From the NCBI GenBank assembly GCA_964016885.1, contig OZ024740.1, positions 10,221,454 through 10,285,453 on the forward strand: DNA of 64,000 bases. Reading direction: 5' to 3'. This document shows, piece by piece, positions 44,800 through 54,867 of the stretch. This stretch comes from Eledone cirrhosa (taxonomy: Eukaryota > Mollusca > Cephalopoda > Octopoda > Eledonidae). Every line of letters begins with the position of its first letter. Positions within the stretch are counted from its first letter, which is position 1. The notes under the pieces were generated by a model, which did not search any database, was not told the DNA's origin, and saw only the letters and a program-made list of their open reading frames with translations. The translations under genes and the position numbers were made by a program.

Positions 44800-47700
44800 G
44801 GGTTTTAGTATAGAGTGTATATAGGTGTTATAGTATAGAGTGTATATAGGTTTATAGTATAGAGTGTATATAGGTGTTCTAATATAGAGTGTATATAGGG
44901 TTATAGTATAGAGTGTATATAGGTGTTATAGAATAGAGTGTATATAGGTGTTATAATATAGAGTGTATAGAGTGTTATAGTATAAAGTGTATATAGGTGT
45001 TATAGTATAGAGTGTATATAGGTGTTATAGTATAGAGTGTATATAGGTATTATAGTATAGAGTGTTATAGTATAGAGTGTATATAGGTGTTTTAGTAAAG
45101 AGTGTATATAGGTATTATAGTATAGAGTGTTATAGTATAGAGTGTATATAGGTGTTATAGTATAGAGTGTGTATAGGTGTTATAGTATAGAGTGTATATA
45201 GGTGTTATAGTATAGAGTGTATATAGGTTTTATAGTATAGAGTGTATATAGGTGTTATAGTATAGAGTGTATATAGGGTTATAGTATAGAGTGTATATAG
45301 GGTTATAGTATAGAGGGTATATAGGTGTTATAGTATAGAGTGTATATAGGTGTTATAGTATAGAGTGTATATAGGTGTTATAGTATAGAGTGTATATAGG
45401 TGTTATAGTATAGAGTGTATATAGGTGTTATAGTATAGAGTGTATATAGGGTTATAGTATAGAGTGTATATAGGGTTATAGTATAGAGTGTATATAGGTG
45501 TTATAGTATAGAGTGTATATAGGTGTTATAGTATAGAGTGTATATAGGTGTTATAGTATAGAGTGTATATAGGGTTATAGTATAGAGTGTATATAGGGTT
45601 ATAGTATAGAGTGTATATAGGGTTATAGTATAGAGTGTATATAGGTATTATAGTATAGAGTGTTATAGTATAGAGTGTATATAGGTGTTATAGTATAGAG
45701 TGTATATAGGTGTTATAGTATAGAGTGTTATAGTATAGAGTGTATATAGGTGTTATAGTATAGAGTGTTATAGTATAGAGTGTATATAGGTGTTATAGTA
45801 TAGAGTGTGTATAGGTTTTATAGTATAGAGTATATATAGGTGTTATAGTATAGAGTATATATAGGTGTTATAGTATAGAGTGTATATAGGGTTATAGTAT
45901 AGAGTGTATATAGGGTTATAGTATAGAGTGTATATAGGGTTATAGTATAGAGTGTATATAGGGTTATAGTATAGAGTGTATATAGGTGTTATAGTATAGA
46001 GTATATATAGGTGTTATAGTATAGAGTATATATAGGTGTTATAGTATAGAGTGTATATAAGTTATAGTATAGAGTGTATATAGGATTATAGTATAGAGTG
46101 TATAGAGGTGTTATAGTATAGAGTGTATATAGGTGTTATAGTATAGATTATATATAGGTGTTATAGTATAGAGTGTATATAGGTGTTATAGTATAGAGTG
46201 TATATCGGTGTTATAGTATAGAGTGTATATCGGTGTTATAGTATAGAGTGTATATAGGTGTTATAGTATAGTGTGTATATAGGTGTTATAGAGTGTATAT
46301 AGGTGGTATAGTATAGAGTGTATATAGGTGTTATAGTATAGAGTGTTTATAGGTGTTATAGTATAGAGTATATATAGGTGTTATAGTATAGAGTGTATAT
46401 AGGTGTTATAGTATAGAGTATATATAGGTGTTATAGTATAGAGTGTTATAATATAGAGTGTATATAGGTGTTATAGTATAGAGTGTATATAGGTGTTATA
46501 GTATAGAGTATATATAGGTGTTATAGTATAGAGTGTATATAGGTGTTATAGTATAGAGTATATATAGGTGTTATAATATAGAGTATATATAGGTGTTATA
46601 GTATAGAGTGTATATAGGTGTTATAGTATAGAGTGTATATAGGTGTTATAGTATAGAGTGTATATAGGTGTTATAGTATAGAGTGTATATAGGTGTTATA
46701 GTATAGAGTGTATATAGGTGTTATAGTATAGAGTGTATATAGGTGTTATAGTATAGAGTGTATATAGGTGTTATAGTATAGAGTGTATATAGGTGTTATA
46801 GTATAGAGTGTATATAGGTGTTATAGTATAGAGTGTATATAGGTGGTATAGTATAGAGTGTATATAGGTGTTATAGTATAGAGTGTATATAGGTGTTACA
46901 GTATAGAGTGTATATAGGTGTTATAGTATAGAGTGTATATCGGTGTTATAGTATAGAGTGTATATAGGTGGTATAGTATAGAGTGTATATAGGTGTTATA
47001 GTATAGAGTGTATATAGGTGTTATAGTATAGAGTGTATATCGGTGTTATAGTATAGAGTGTATATAGGTGTTATAGTATAGAGTGTATATAGGTGTTATA
47101 GTATAGAGTGTATATAGGTGTTATAGTATAGAGTGTATATAGGTATTATAGTATAGAGTGTTATAGTATAGAGTGTATATAGGTGTTATAGTATAGAGTG
47201 TATATAGGTGTTATAGTATAGAGTGTATATAGGTGTTATAGTATAGAGTGTATATAGGTGTTATAATATAGAGTATATATAGGGTTTTAGTATAGAGTGT
47301 ATATAGGTGTTATAGTATAGAGTGTATATAGGTTTATAGTATAGAGTGTATATAGGTGTTCTAATATAGAGTGTATATAGGGTTATAGTATAGAGTGTAT
47401 ATAGGTGTTATAGAATAGAGTGTATATAGGTGTTATAATATAGAGTGTATAGAGTGTTATAGTATAAAGTGTATATAGGTGTTATAGTATAGAGTGTATA
47501 TAGGTGTTATAGTATAGAGTGTATATAGGTATTATAGTATAGAGTGTTATAGTATAGAGTGTATATAGGTGTTTTAGTAAAGAGTGTATATAGGTATTAT
47601 AGTATAGAGTGTTATAGTATAGAGTGTATATAGGTGTTATAGTATAGAGTGTGTATAGGTGTTATAGTATAGAGTGTATATAGGTGTTATAGTATAGAGT

Positions 47701-49081
47701 GTATATAGGTGTTATAGTATAGAGTGTATATAGGTGTTATAGTATAGAGTGTATATCGGTGTTATAGTATAGAGTATATATAGGTGTTATAATATAGTGT
47801 ATATATAGGTGTTATAGTATAGAGTGTATATAGGGTTATAGTATAGAGTGTATATAGGTGTTATAGTATAGAGTGTATATAGGTGTTATAGTATAGAGTG
47901 TATATAGGTGTTATAGTATAGAGTGTATATAGGTGTTATAGTATAGAGTGTATATAGGGTTATAGTATAGAGTGTATATAGGTGTTATAGTATAGAGTGT
48001 ATATAGGTGTTATAGTATAGAGTGTATATAGGTGTTATAGTATAGAGTGTATATAGGTGTTATAGTATAGAGTGTATATAGGTGTTATAGTATAGAGTGT
48101 ATATAGGTGTTATAGTATAGAGTGTATATAGGTGTTATAGTATAGAGTGTATATAGGGTTATAGTATAGAGTGTATATAGGTGTTATAGTATAGAGTGTA
48201 TATAGGTGTTATAGTATAGAGTGTATATAGGTGTTATAGTATAGAGTGTATATAGGGTTATAGTATAGAGTGTATATAGGGTTATAGTATAGAGTGTATA
48301 AAGGTGTTATAGTATAGAGTGTATATAGGTGTTATAGTATAGAGTGTATATAGGGTTATAGTATAGAGTGTATATAGGGTTATAGTATAGAGTGTATATA
48401 GGGTTATAGTATAGAGTGTATATAGGTATTATAGTATAGAGTGTTATAGTATAGAGTGTATATAGGTGTTATAGTATAGAGTGTGTATAGGTGTTATAGT
48501 ATAGAGTGTATATAAGTTATAGTATAGAGTGTATATAGGATTATAGTATAGAGTGTATAGAGGTGTTATAGTATAGAGTATATATAGGTGTTATAGTATA
48601 GAGTGTATATAGGTGTTATAGTATAGAGTGTATATAGGGTTATAGTATAGAGTGTATATAGGTGTTATAGTATAGAGTGTATATAGGTGTTATAGTATAG
48701 AGTGTATAGAGGTGTTATAGTATAGAGTGTATATAGGTGTTATAGTATAGAGTGTATATCGGTGTTATAGTATAGAGTGTATATCGGTGTTATAGTATAG
48801 AGTGTATATAGGTGTTATAGTATAGTGTGTATATAGGTGTTATAGAGTGTATATAGGTGGTATAGTATAGAGTGTATATAGGTGTTATAGTATAGAGTGT
48901 TTATAGGTGTTATAGTATAGAGTATATATAGGTGTTATAGTATAGAGTGTATATAGGTGTTATAGTATAGAGTATATATAGGTGTTATAGTATAGAGTGT
49001 ATATAGGTGTTATAGTATAGAGTATATATAGGTGTTATAATATAGAGTATATATAGGTGTTATAGTATAGAGTGTATATAG
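44800..49081. repeat. Terminal higher-order duplication next to the LINE
   Basis: The last part of the satellite contains a third block type. The variant GGGTTTTAGTATAGAG is at about 44800 and 47282, 2,482 bp apart. A truncated unit, TTATAGAGTGTATATAGGTG, is at about 46286 and 48840, 2,554 bp apart. Short variants in which GAGTGT runs into TATAGTATAG are unusually frequent here. Irregular units near an array edge are commonly seen in satellites. Confidence 0.7.
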
Positions 49082-49517
49082 GGTTATAGTATAGAGTGTA
49101 TAGAGTGTTATAGTATAGAGTGTATATAGGTGGTATAGTATAGAGTGTATATAGGTGTTATAGTATAGAGTGTATATAGGTGTTATAGTATAGAGTGTAT
49201 ATAGGTGTTATAGTATAGAGTGTATATAGGTGTTATAGTATAGAGTGTATATAGGTGTTATAGTATAGAGTGTATATAGGTGTTATAGTATAGAGTGTAT
49301 ATAGGTGTTATAGTATAGAGTGTATATAGGTGTTATAGTATAGAGTGTATATAGGTGTTATAGTATAGAGTGTATATAGGTGTTATAGTATAGAGTGTAT
49401 ATAGGTGTTATAGTATAGAGTGTATATAGGTGTTATAATATAGAGTGTATGTAGGTGTTATAGTATAGAGTGTATATAGGTGTTATAGTATAGAGTATAT
49501 ATAGGTGTTATAATATA

Positions 49518-49750
49518 AATTTCTTTATTAGCCACAAGGGCACAAAAGAAGGGAACAAATACAAATGAGGAGTTTACATACAGGTATATGAAAATAAAAC
49601 TATTAATTCAATAACAAATAACAATTGAAATCCCCAATAAGGGGGATGTGTTTCACAGGGGTTGTACACACCCCGAAAAAATGTACAACCCTCATCTCCA
49701 GGAGCACCATGAGCGAGTACTCCCTTCTTCTCTTCCTCTTTTTCCTCAAC
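49518..49750 (-). other. LINE 3' UTR and polyadenylation signal at the satellite junction
   Basis: After the ORF2 stop the minus strand has an AT-rich 3' UTR ending in TGTGCCCTTGTGGCTAATAA followed by AGAAATT. It contains AATAAA (plus-strand TTTATT at 49524-49529). There is no poly(A) tail; the next bases are satellite sequence, cut within a unit after TTATAATATA. The CCTTGTGG..TAATAAAGAAAT tail resembles 3' ends I remember from cephalopod SINEs. That suggests a tail-recognising LINE rather than a poly(A)-primed one. Confidence 0.7.
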
Positions 49751-50876
49751 CTACAGGCTTATATAGAGAGAAGGCCCAACCACTCGGGCCATCTTTGCCA
49801 CATTCACCCACCTTTTATAAAATTTGCTGGGGTACAGCACCTCTCTCTCCATCCTGATTCTTCTTCCAAAATGATATTTGAAAAAACGAATCAGTTGCTC
49901 ACCGGAGAGGAAGGTGTCTGACCTCAGCCCTTTTAACCTCGTCCACCATATCACCTCTTTCACCATAGCCATAACACATAGGAAAATCGCCTCTCCCTCG
50001 TTTTTGAAGGAGGGTGGCGGTTTGATCATGGCAATGGACTCGGTGGTCAACTGGATTGGTCCCACCCGCGACAATAGTCGTTCTACATAGCCCCACAGGT
50101 CGGTAACGCCCGGGCAGTGTACAAAAGCGTGTGCGACGGTTTTCTTGTCGCGCCGCATCTCAGACAGATCTTTTTCGAAGAGTCCCTACTCGGGCGCCCG
50201 TGTCTGTAGAGCTTGTCTCGAACTGGTAGAGCTCCTCGGTAGCACTGCCAAGTCAGGGACTTTTGGAAGTTGTCCATTGGTCCCGGGCGGGAGGTCCTAC
50301 CGAACAGACAGGCTAGTTCGTCCTCCTCTACGCCGAGAGTTTCTCCGAGCGTGTCGTCGCACTTGCTGCGGACCAACCCACCATAGAATGTCGAAGTGGA
50401 GTCTCCACTGTTCGCCGGGTCCGTTTGCCAGAGGACTGTGAGCGCCTGAGCACATTCGATATGCCAGTCACCCATTTTCCTCGGTCTTTGCTTGACCCAG
50501 GTCTGCAGCTCAGTCAGCGAAACGAGTCGTGGGAAGGCTCGCCTCACGAACGGGGCCCACACCGGTTGTCTGGTGAGGAATACGTGGAGGTGCCGCAGCC
50601 TGAGCGCGTGTTTGTGCATCATCAGCCACAGCATCCCCAGCCCTCCGTTTGAAGGGTGTTGGCAGCAGATGGATCTTCTCACCAAAGGAGCCCGTTTCTT
50701 CCAAAGGAATTAGAAGAGCGCGCGCTCAATTTTGGTGAGCGTTTTGGCTGGACAAGGCACGACGGTCAAGCGGTAGTAGATGACGGACGCTATAAAAGTG
50801 TTCGCCACCTCCGCTCGACCTTTCAAGGATAATTTGCACTCGGCCCACTTCTGAGTGAGCGCAAACACCTTGGCCG
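49751..50876 (-). pseudogene. LINE ORF2, C-terminal region with Cys/His motif (broken)
   Basis: After the reverse transcriptase, one frame carries FGPDLQVEKN, a TGA, then LSLKGRAEVANTFIASVIYY and RLTVVPCP, a TAA, and GGLGMLWLMMHKHALRLRHL, ending at 50083. Around 50.15 kb the reading frame changes and the conserved tail continues as HAFVHCPGVTDLWGYVE, then IWWTRLKGLRSDTFLSG and FYKRWVNVAKMARV, stopping at 49751. CLRCG before the break and HAFVHC after it together form the C-x2-C ... H-x4-C type motif found at the end of L1/Tx1 ORF2 proteins; its exact role in such elements is not firmly defined. The stops and frameshift make it non-functional. Confidence 0.75.
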
Positions 50877-52165
50877 TCACCTCGTTTCAGTTCTTCTCCA
50901 CCTGGAGGTCAGGACCAAAACAGACCCGAGCAGCTTTACCGGTCCTTCCGTCCAGCGTCCGACGACGTCATCGGAAGGCATCGGTTTGCCTCTCCACGTT
51001 CCAAGTTGCAAACCGACGGATTTGTCCCGGTTCAGCTTCGCTCCTGTGAACCTTTCGTATTCCTCCAGTAAGGTGCCGATCTCCCCGATTTGCGAGGTGC
51101 TCGACACCATTACTGTCACGTCGTCGCAGTCCCGGTTCCAAAGGGATGCCCTGCAATAGCTCCAACTTCCGAAGTAGTGGCTCGAGAGTCAGTACGTACA
51201 GAAGGGAGGAGAGAGGGTATCCCTGTCGGATGGATCGCGTGATATTGAACGGCTCCGAGAGGTAGCCGTTCACCTTGACCCTTGAGCAGATGTTGCTGTT
51301 GTGCATTGCAGCAATCCAGCCCCTGAACACGGGACCGAAGCCTGCCGCCTCGAGCACCGCATCCAGGTAACGATGGTCAACCCTATCGAAAGCCTTAGAC
51401 TGATCCAAGTTGATCAGGGCCCCACCGAAGCCGGGTTTACACCCAACCCTCTCTATGATGTATCGTATGGGGTGGAGGTTGTCGTGTATGGACCTAGTCG
51501 TGATTGTGCATGTCTGCGCTTCTCCCACCAGGTTTTCGACGACAAGCGCCAGCCTCTTTGCCAACACCTTGGCCAAAATCTGTAACTCTGTGTTGAGCAG
51601 AGTTATGGGCCGGAAGTTGCCTATGTCATCCCCCTTGATCTCGTCCTTCCTGAGTAACGTGATTACGCCCTTGGTCACAGAACTGGAAATTCTCCCGTTC
51701 TGCTGCCAGTTGCAGTAAACCGCTTCCAGGAGACCGGAAAACAAGTCCGGCATTGCTTCGTAAAATTCGTAGGGTAGACCGTCGAGACCTGGAGATTTGC
51801 GTTTGCCGCTTTGGCTCAGCGCGTCCCCTATCTCATCGGCCGAAATCGGCCTTTCGCAGAACTTCGCCTCGATGTCCGAGAGTCGCGGTAGGCCGTTGAG
51901 GTATGAACCGAAATCCATAGCCCCTCCCGGCGCGCCACCCTGCCCGAACATTTGAACAAAATGCTGCTGAAAGGCCGCGCACATTTGCTTCGGCTCACGT
52001 ATCACGCGTCCGTCTTGGTCCTTCAAAGACCAAATCGTGGACTTGTTGCCACTTTTCGCCTCCGTCACTCGGGCCCAGCTAACAGCTTTGGCTCCCTCGT
52101 TTCCCAGAGCACGTATTTTGCTTCTGACAACGCAGCCTTCATGCTTTGCGTCGAAAAACTGGTCG
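50877..52165 (-). pseudogene. LINE ORF2, reverse transcriptase domain (frameshifted)
   Basis: This is the polymerase core of the LINE. In one frame, open through 50968, it shows GKRKSPGLDGLPYEFYEAM, then NFRPITLLN, AQTCTITTRSIHDNLH, INLDQSKAFDRVDH (motif A, with the first catalytic Asp) and SIRQGYPLSSLLYVL (motif B; the usual RQGCPLS has Cys changed to Tyr). The frame breaks just before the metal-binding box. In the next frame that box reads DCDDVTVMVSS where related elements have YADD or FADD, so both acidic residues remain but the two preceding residues are altered. The shifted frame continues with EYERFTGAKLNRDKS, typical of the thumb-proximal region of L1-type enzymes. Near 52162-52190 a 17-bp tandem duplication lies between the endonuclease and RT frames. 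Confidence 0.85.
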
Positions 52166-53207
52166 CTAGCACGTTCTCGTCGCTAGCACGCTGGCTACGT
52201 TTCCACTCATAAGTGCCTCTTCTACTTTATCTACCAGTTCCTTTTCGGTCTTATTTCTATCTAACACTAATTCTTTACTAAAACCTATCGAGTCTAATCT
52301 AACTGCCCTCTTGAGAGAGTACCACCATCTGTTGTTGACAATGGCCCCCGTCAAGTGCTGCTTAACTAAAGTGCTAATCCGTCTACTGTAGGCTTTGCAT
52401 GTCGGTAACGACAAGTTCAGCTTCCAGTAGCCGGGTCCCTGTCTCTGGGTTTTGTCAAGGTTGACTAAGCAGGTCACTAATGTGTGATCTGAATAGGCAA
52501 CCATGAACATTTGTGGATAGCTTAACATGTCCCTATCCTTCTTTCTAACTAGAACCCTATCTAGGTACGATCTAGACGTTCCGCTGCGATTAGTCCACGT
52601 CCACAGTGGCACAGTGGGAAAATCTAGTCGATATCTATCGGCCAGGTCAAATCGGCCGATTAACTGTTTGAGGCTGTTACACCCCCCTCTATCGGGACAT
52701 GCTCCCACATAGTCCCAACGTGCATCTAGGATTCCATCCAGTCCCCCACTAATAGCAGGGAACGGGACGTTCCCATAAAAGTCTCTAGACGTTTGAAGAA
52801 GTCTGGCCGCGGTGTCCCGGATGGGGCATATGCGGCCACCAGCCTGAAGGCTCCACCTTCAATACCGTCAACATCTAGGACCACCAGTCGACCCTCCGTG
52901 TCCAGATGTACCGTCTGTGTTACGAGGTCCAGGTGTTTCCGCAGCAAAACGGCAACCCCACCCCCACTTCCCGGCTGACAGAGAGATGCGTAGATCTCAA
53001 AGTCGTCGAAGATGGGGGCCAGTTGTCGCTCGCTGTGGATCCTGGACTCGCAAATGGCTACTACATCCATGCTGTGCGACCTGAGGTCGTTTAAGAGTTT
53101 GCCCTGTTTCCAGGGCATCCACAGGCCGCGTACATTCACACATCCAACTCTTATATTGGCCGTGTTGGTGCTGAAAAGTTAACAGAAGAGGAAAAGAAAT
53201 CACTCAT
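52166..53207 (-). pseudogene. LINE ORF2, APE-type endonuclease domain (frameshifted)
   Basis: This domain nicks target DNA for target-primed reverse transcription. Visible motifs in order: CVNVRGL near the N-terminus, AICESRIHS (the catalytic Glu motif), VAAYAPSG, LLVGDW (catalytic Asp), then after a frameshift GILDARWD, TWTNRSGTSRSYLDRVLV and SDHTLVTC (the terminal Asp-His pair). The N-terminal half is open from about 53.17 kb to a TAG at 52726. The C-terminal half is in another frame and ends in TAG at 52166. The break lies in the GDW segment near 52,738. The likely start is the ATG at 53207, which overlaps the ORF1 stop as ATGA. That frame closes after 18 codons at CGG-CCA-ATA-TAA, so a further small indel separates it from the endonuclease frame. 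Confidence 0.75.
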
Positions 53208-54851
53208 CTCTTCGTCTCCTGGGGACCAGGCTGCACAATTTCCATGGGGGTGTTGGAAGGGTTGTTTGATGGAGTGGTGGTCTCTGGAGGGTTGGGGACA
53301 GAGATATTTGGTGAGGAGGGGTATCTGGTGGGATGGGGGTGGGGGTGGGGAAACATTTTAACAGGACTCGATTGTAGGGTTTGACGCAGGTGTTACCTAC
53401 GTCGTTAGGAATTTTTTTCTTTTAACTGTTTATGTGTGTCCATAGAGGTCCTAATCATTTTAAGATTAGGATTCTCCGAAGCGTGTGTAAAAGTGTTCCC
53501 TTCGGTCTCCACCGAAGGGTTTTTATATATGGTGTCTGTTAAAGTTTTATTGTTAGTATTTATGTAGGTGTAACATTTTTGTTGTGTTGGGTTGCTTTTT
53601 GTCTGTGGTTCTTGTGTGTGTTTACGTTTTTTAGTAGGTGTTTTGTTTTCAGGAGGGGGTGTTTTTGTTTGTGCTGTTTGCGTCGCTTGTGTTGGTGTTT
53701 GTGTGTTTGTTGCATTTTTGTTTGTGTTATGTCTTTTCTTTTTTCTTTTTACTGGTCGGAAAGGCTCTCCCTCATCGTCACTGGGTGACGATGATGAGGC
53801 CTCATCCGTGTTGTTGGGGAGGGGTACGTTTTAGGGAGCTGTTATGTGTGTGGGTGTTTCTGGAGTTGTTTTAGGTGGGGAGGGGTTGGGTGGGACTGTG
53901 TTTGTCGTTTGTTTTGTTGTCACTATTTTTTTATGTCGTTGTTGTTGTTGTTGTTGTTGTGGTGGTGGTGGTGGTGGTGGTGAATGTTGTGCTGGTGTTG
54001 CAGGTGTTGGTAGTAGTGCCTTTTTTTGGATAGTTAGCCGAGGTCAGGAAGCTCTCAGATGACCCCTGCTTGAGCAGTGGTAACATGAGGGCCGTCTACC
54101 CTCGACCGAAATGTTCCGGGATCCTAGCTATTCGTTCTGGTGTCATTTGGACCAGAACTTCCAGGCTAGTTCCGCTGAACAGGTCGCTGAAGGACTTACC
54201 TACCGATATTATATAGTCTGTTTCGTGGTTTAAAAATCCACATAGTACCCACCAAATATCAATATTTGGTGTGATACTTTGGATTTTTATTTTCTGTGTT
54301 CTTTTCTCCATGTAAGTGGGGAAAAAGGTGAACAGCGGTGACACATTTGGCGACACAGAATATTTATGTGCCGTCAATTAGTCTTTCATTAGAATGGATA
54401 AACTCCCGTAGAGTCTACCCTTCTGAATAAAAGCAATGTATTTTAAGGCATTTTTTAAAGCCAACTCAATTTCGCCTTGTGAAAATCGAGTCGGTTTTCG
54501 TGTTTTGTTTGAGATTGTCCTGAAAATCACAGTTTTCAAGGCAGCTTCTCTTCGCAAATCTGGGGGGGAGTTTATGGAGTTTGATCCGTTCTTCCCAAAA
54601 GTTACATATTGTCTGGCGTTATTCAAAAGTTCATTTGCATTTGAAATATCTATCGGAGTGTAGCTTACCGTTTTCTTTACGGTTTGCGCAAATTATATTT
54701 TGTCGTTTACTTCCTTGTTGCGGTTATTGGTCTTGTTGTTGTTATTGTTCTTATTGTTGATGTTGTTGTTGATGGCGTTGTTTTGGTTTGGGCCATTCAC
54801 AGTTTTCGTGTTGGTGGTGCTGGCGTTGTTGTCAGGGTGTGTTTTAAACAT
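53204..54851 (-). pseudogene. LINE ORF1 (decayed), with one CCHC zinc knuckle
   Basis: ORF1 encodes the nucleic-acid-binding partner of a LINE ribonucleoprotein. An ATG at 54851 opens an Asn/Thr-rich leader that continues in the same frame through a TAA (54693-54695) and another TAA (54378-54380) into a plausible folded region containing FFPTYMEKRTQKIKI and ITPNID. That frame meets a TAG at about 54096. A one-base frame change then gives a zinc-knuckle motif, CYHCSSRGHLRAS, starting at 54085. It follows C-x2-C-x4-H-x4-C, with the fourth cysteine codon now TGA (54044-54046). The same frame continues through a Pro6-Gln7 tract, a Ser/Asp/Glu cluster (SSSSPSDDEGE), a basic KRKKKR run and a Thr/Gln/Pro-rich tail, with stops near 53.83 and 53.40 kb. 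It ends at a TGA (53204-53206). No intact protein could be made. That all pieces form one ancestral ORF1 is inference from frame and order. Confidence 0.6.
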
Positions 54852-54867
54852 ATCGAAGTGTTTCAAT

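Larger units (their letters stand above)
1..49517. repeat. 24/25-bp satellite array with higher-order structure
   Basis: A single tandem array fills this span and continues past the left edge. The 25-bp unit reads as five pentamers on the plus strand: TATAG TATAG AGTGT ATATA GGTGT. A 24-bp form replaces the GGTG step with GGG. Recurrent variants include TATAAAGTG for TATAGAGTG, GTGTGTATAGG, ATATCGG, GGTGTCATAG, TATAATATAG, and short units where GAGTGT runs straight into TATAGTATAG. Length divided by unit size gives about 2,000 copies. The plus strand is almost devoid of C; the few C bases sit in repeated variants. Rare variants recur at multi-kilobase spacing, showing higher-order blocks. Every frame is short, so no coding role is supported. 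The array ends mid-unit at the LINE junction. Whether it is centromeric, subtelomeric or interstitial cannot be told from the sequence. Confidence 0.97.

Noticed and set aside
1..49517. CRISPR-like or promoter (TATA-box) interpretation of the regular array
   Set aside because: Units are directly tandem with no unique spacers, and TATATAG is simply part of every unit, so it says nothing about transcription starts.
49625..53094. Plus-strand reading frames opposite the LINE
   Set aside because: They are antisense shadows of ORF2. The minus strand shows clear endonuclease and RT motifs.
53579..54062. Plus-strand Cys/Val/Phe-rich frames
   Set aside because: Antisense of the Pro/Gln/Thr-rich part of LINE ORF1. 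The apparent hydrophobic segments come from reading CA-rich codons backwards.
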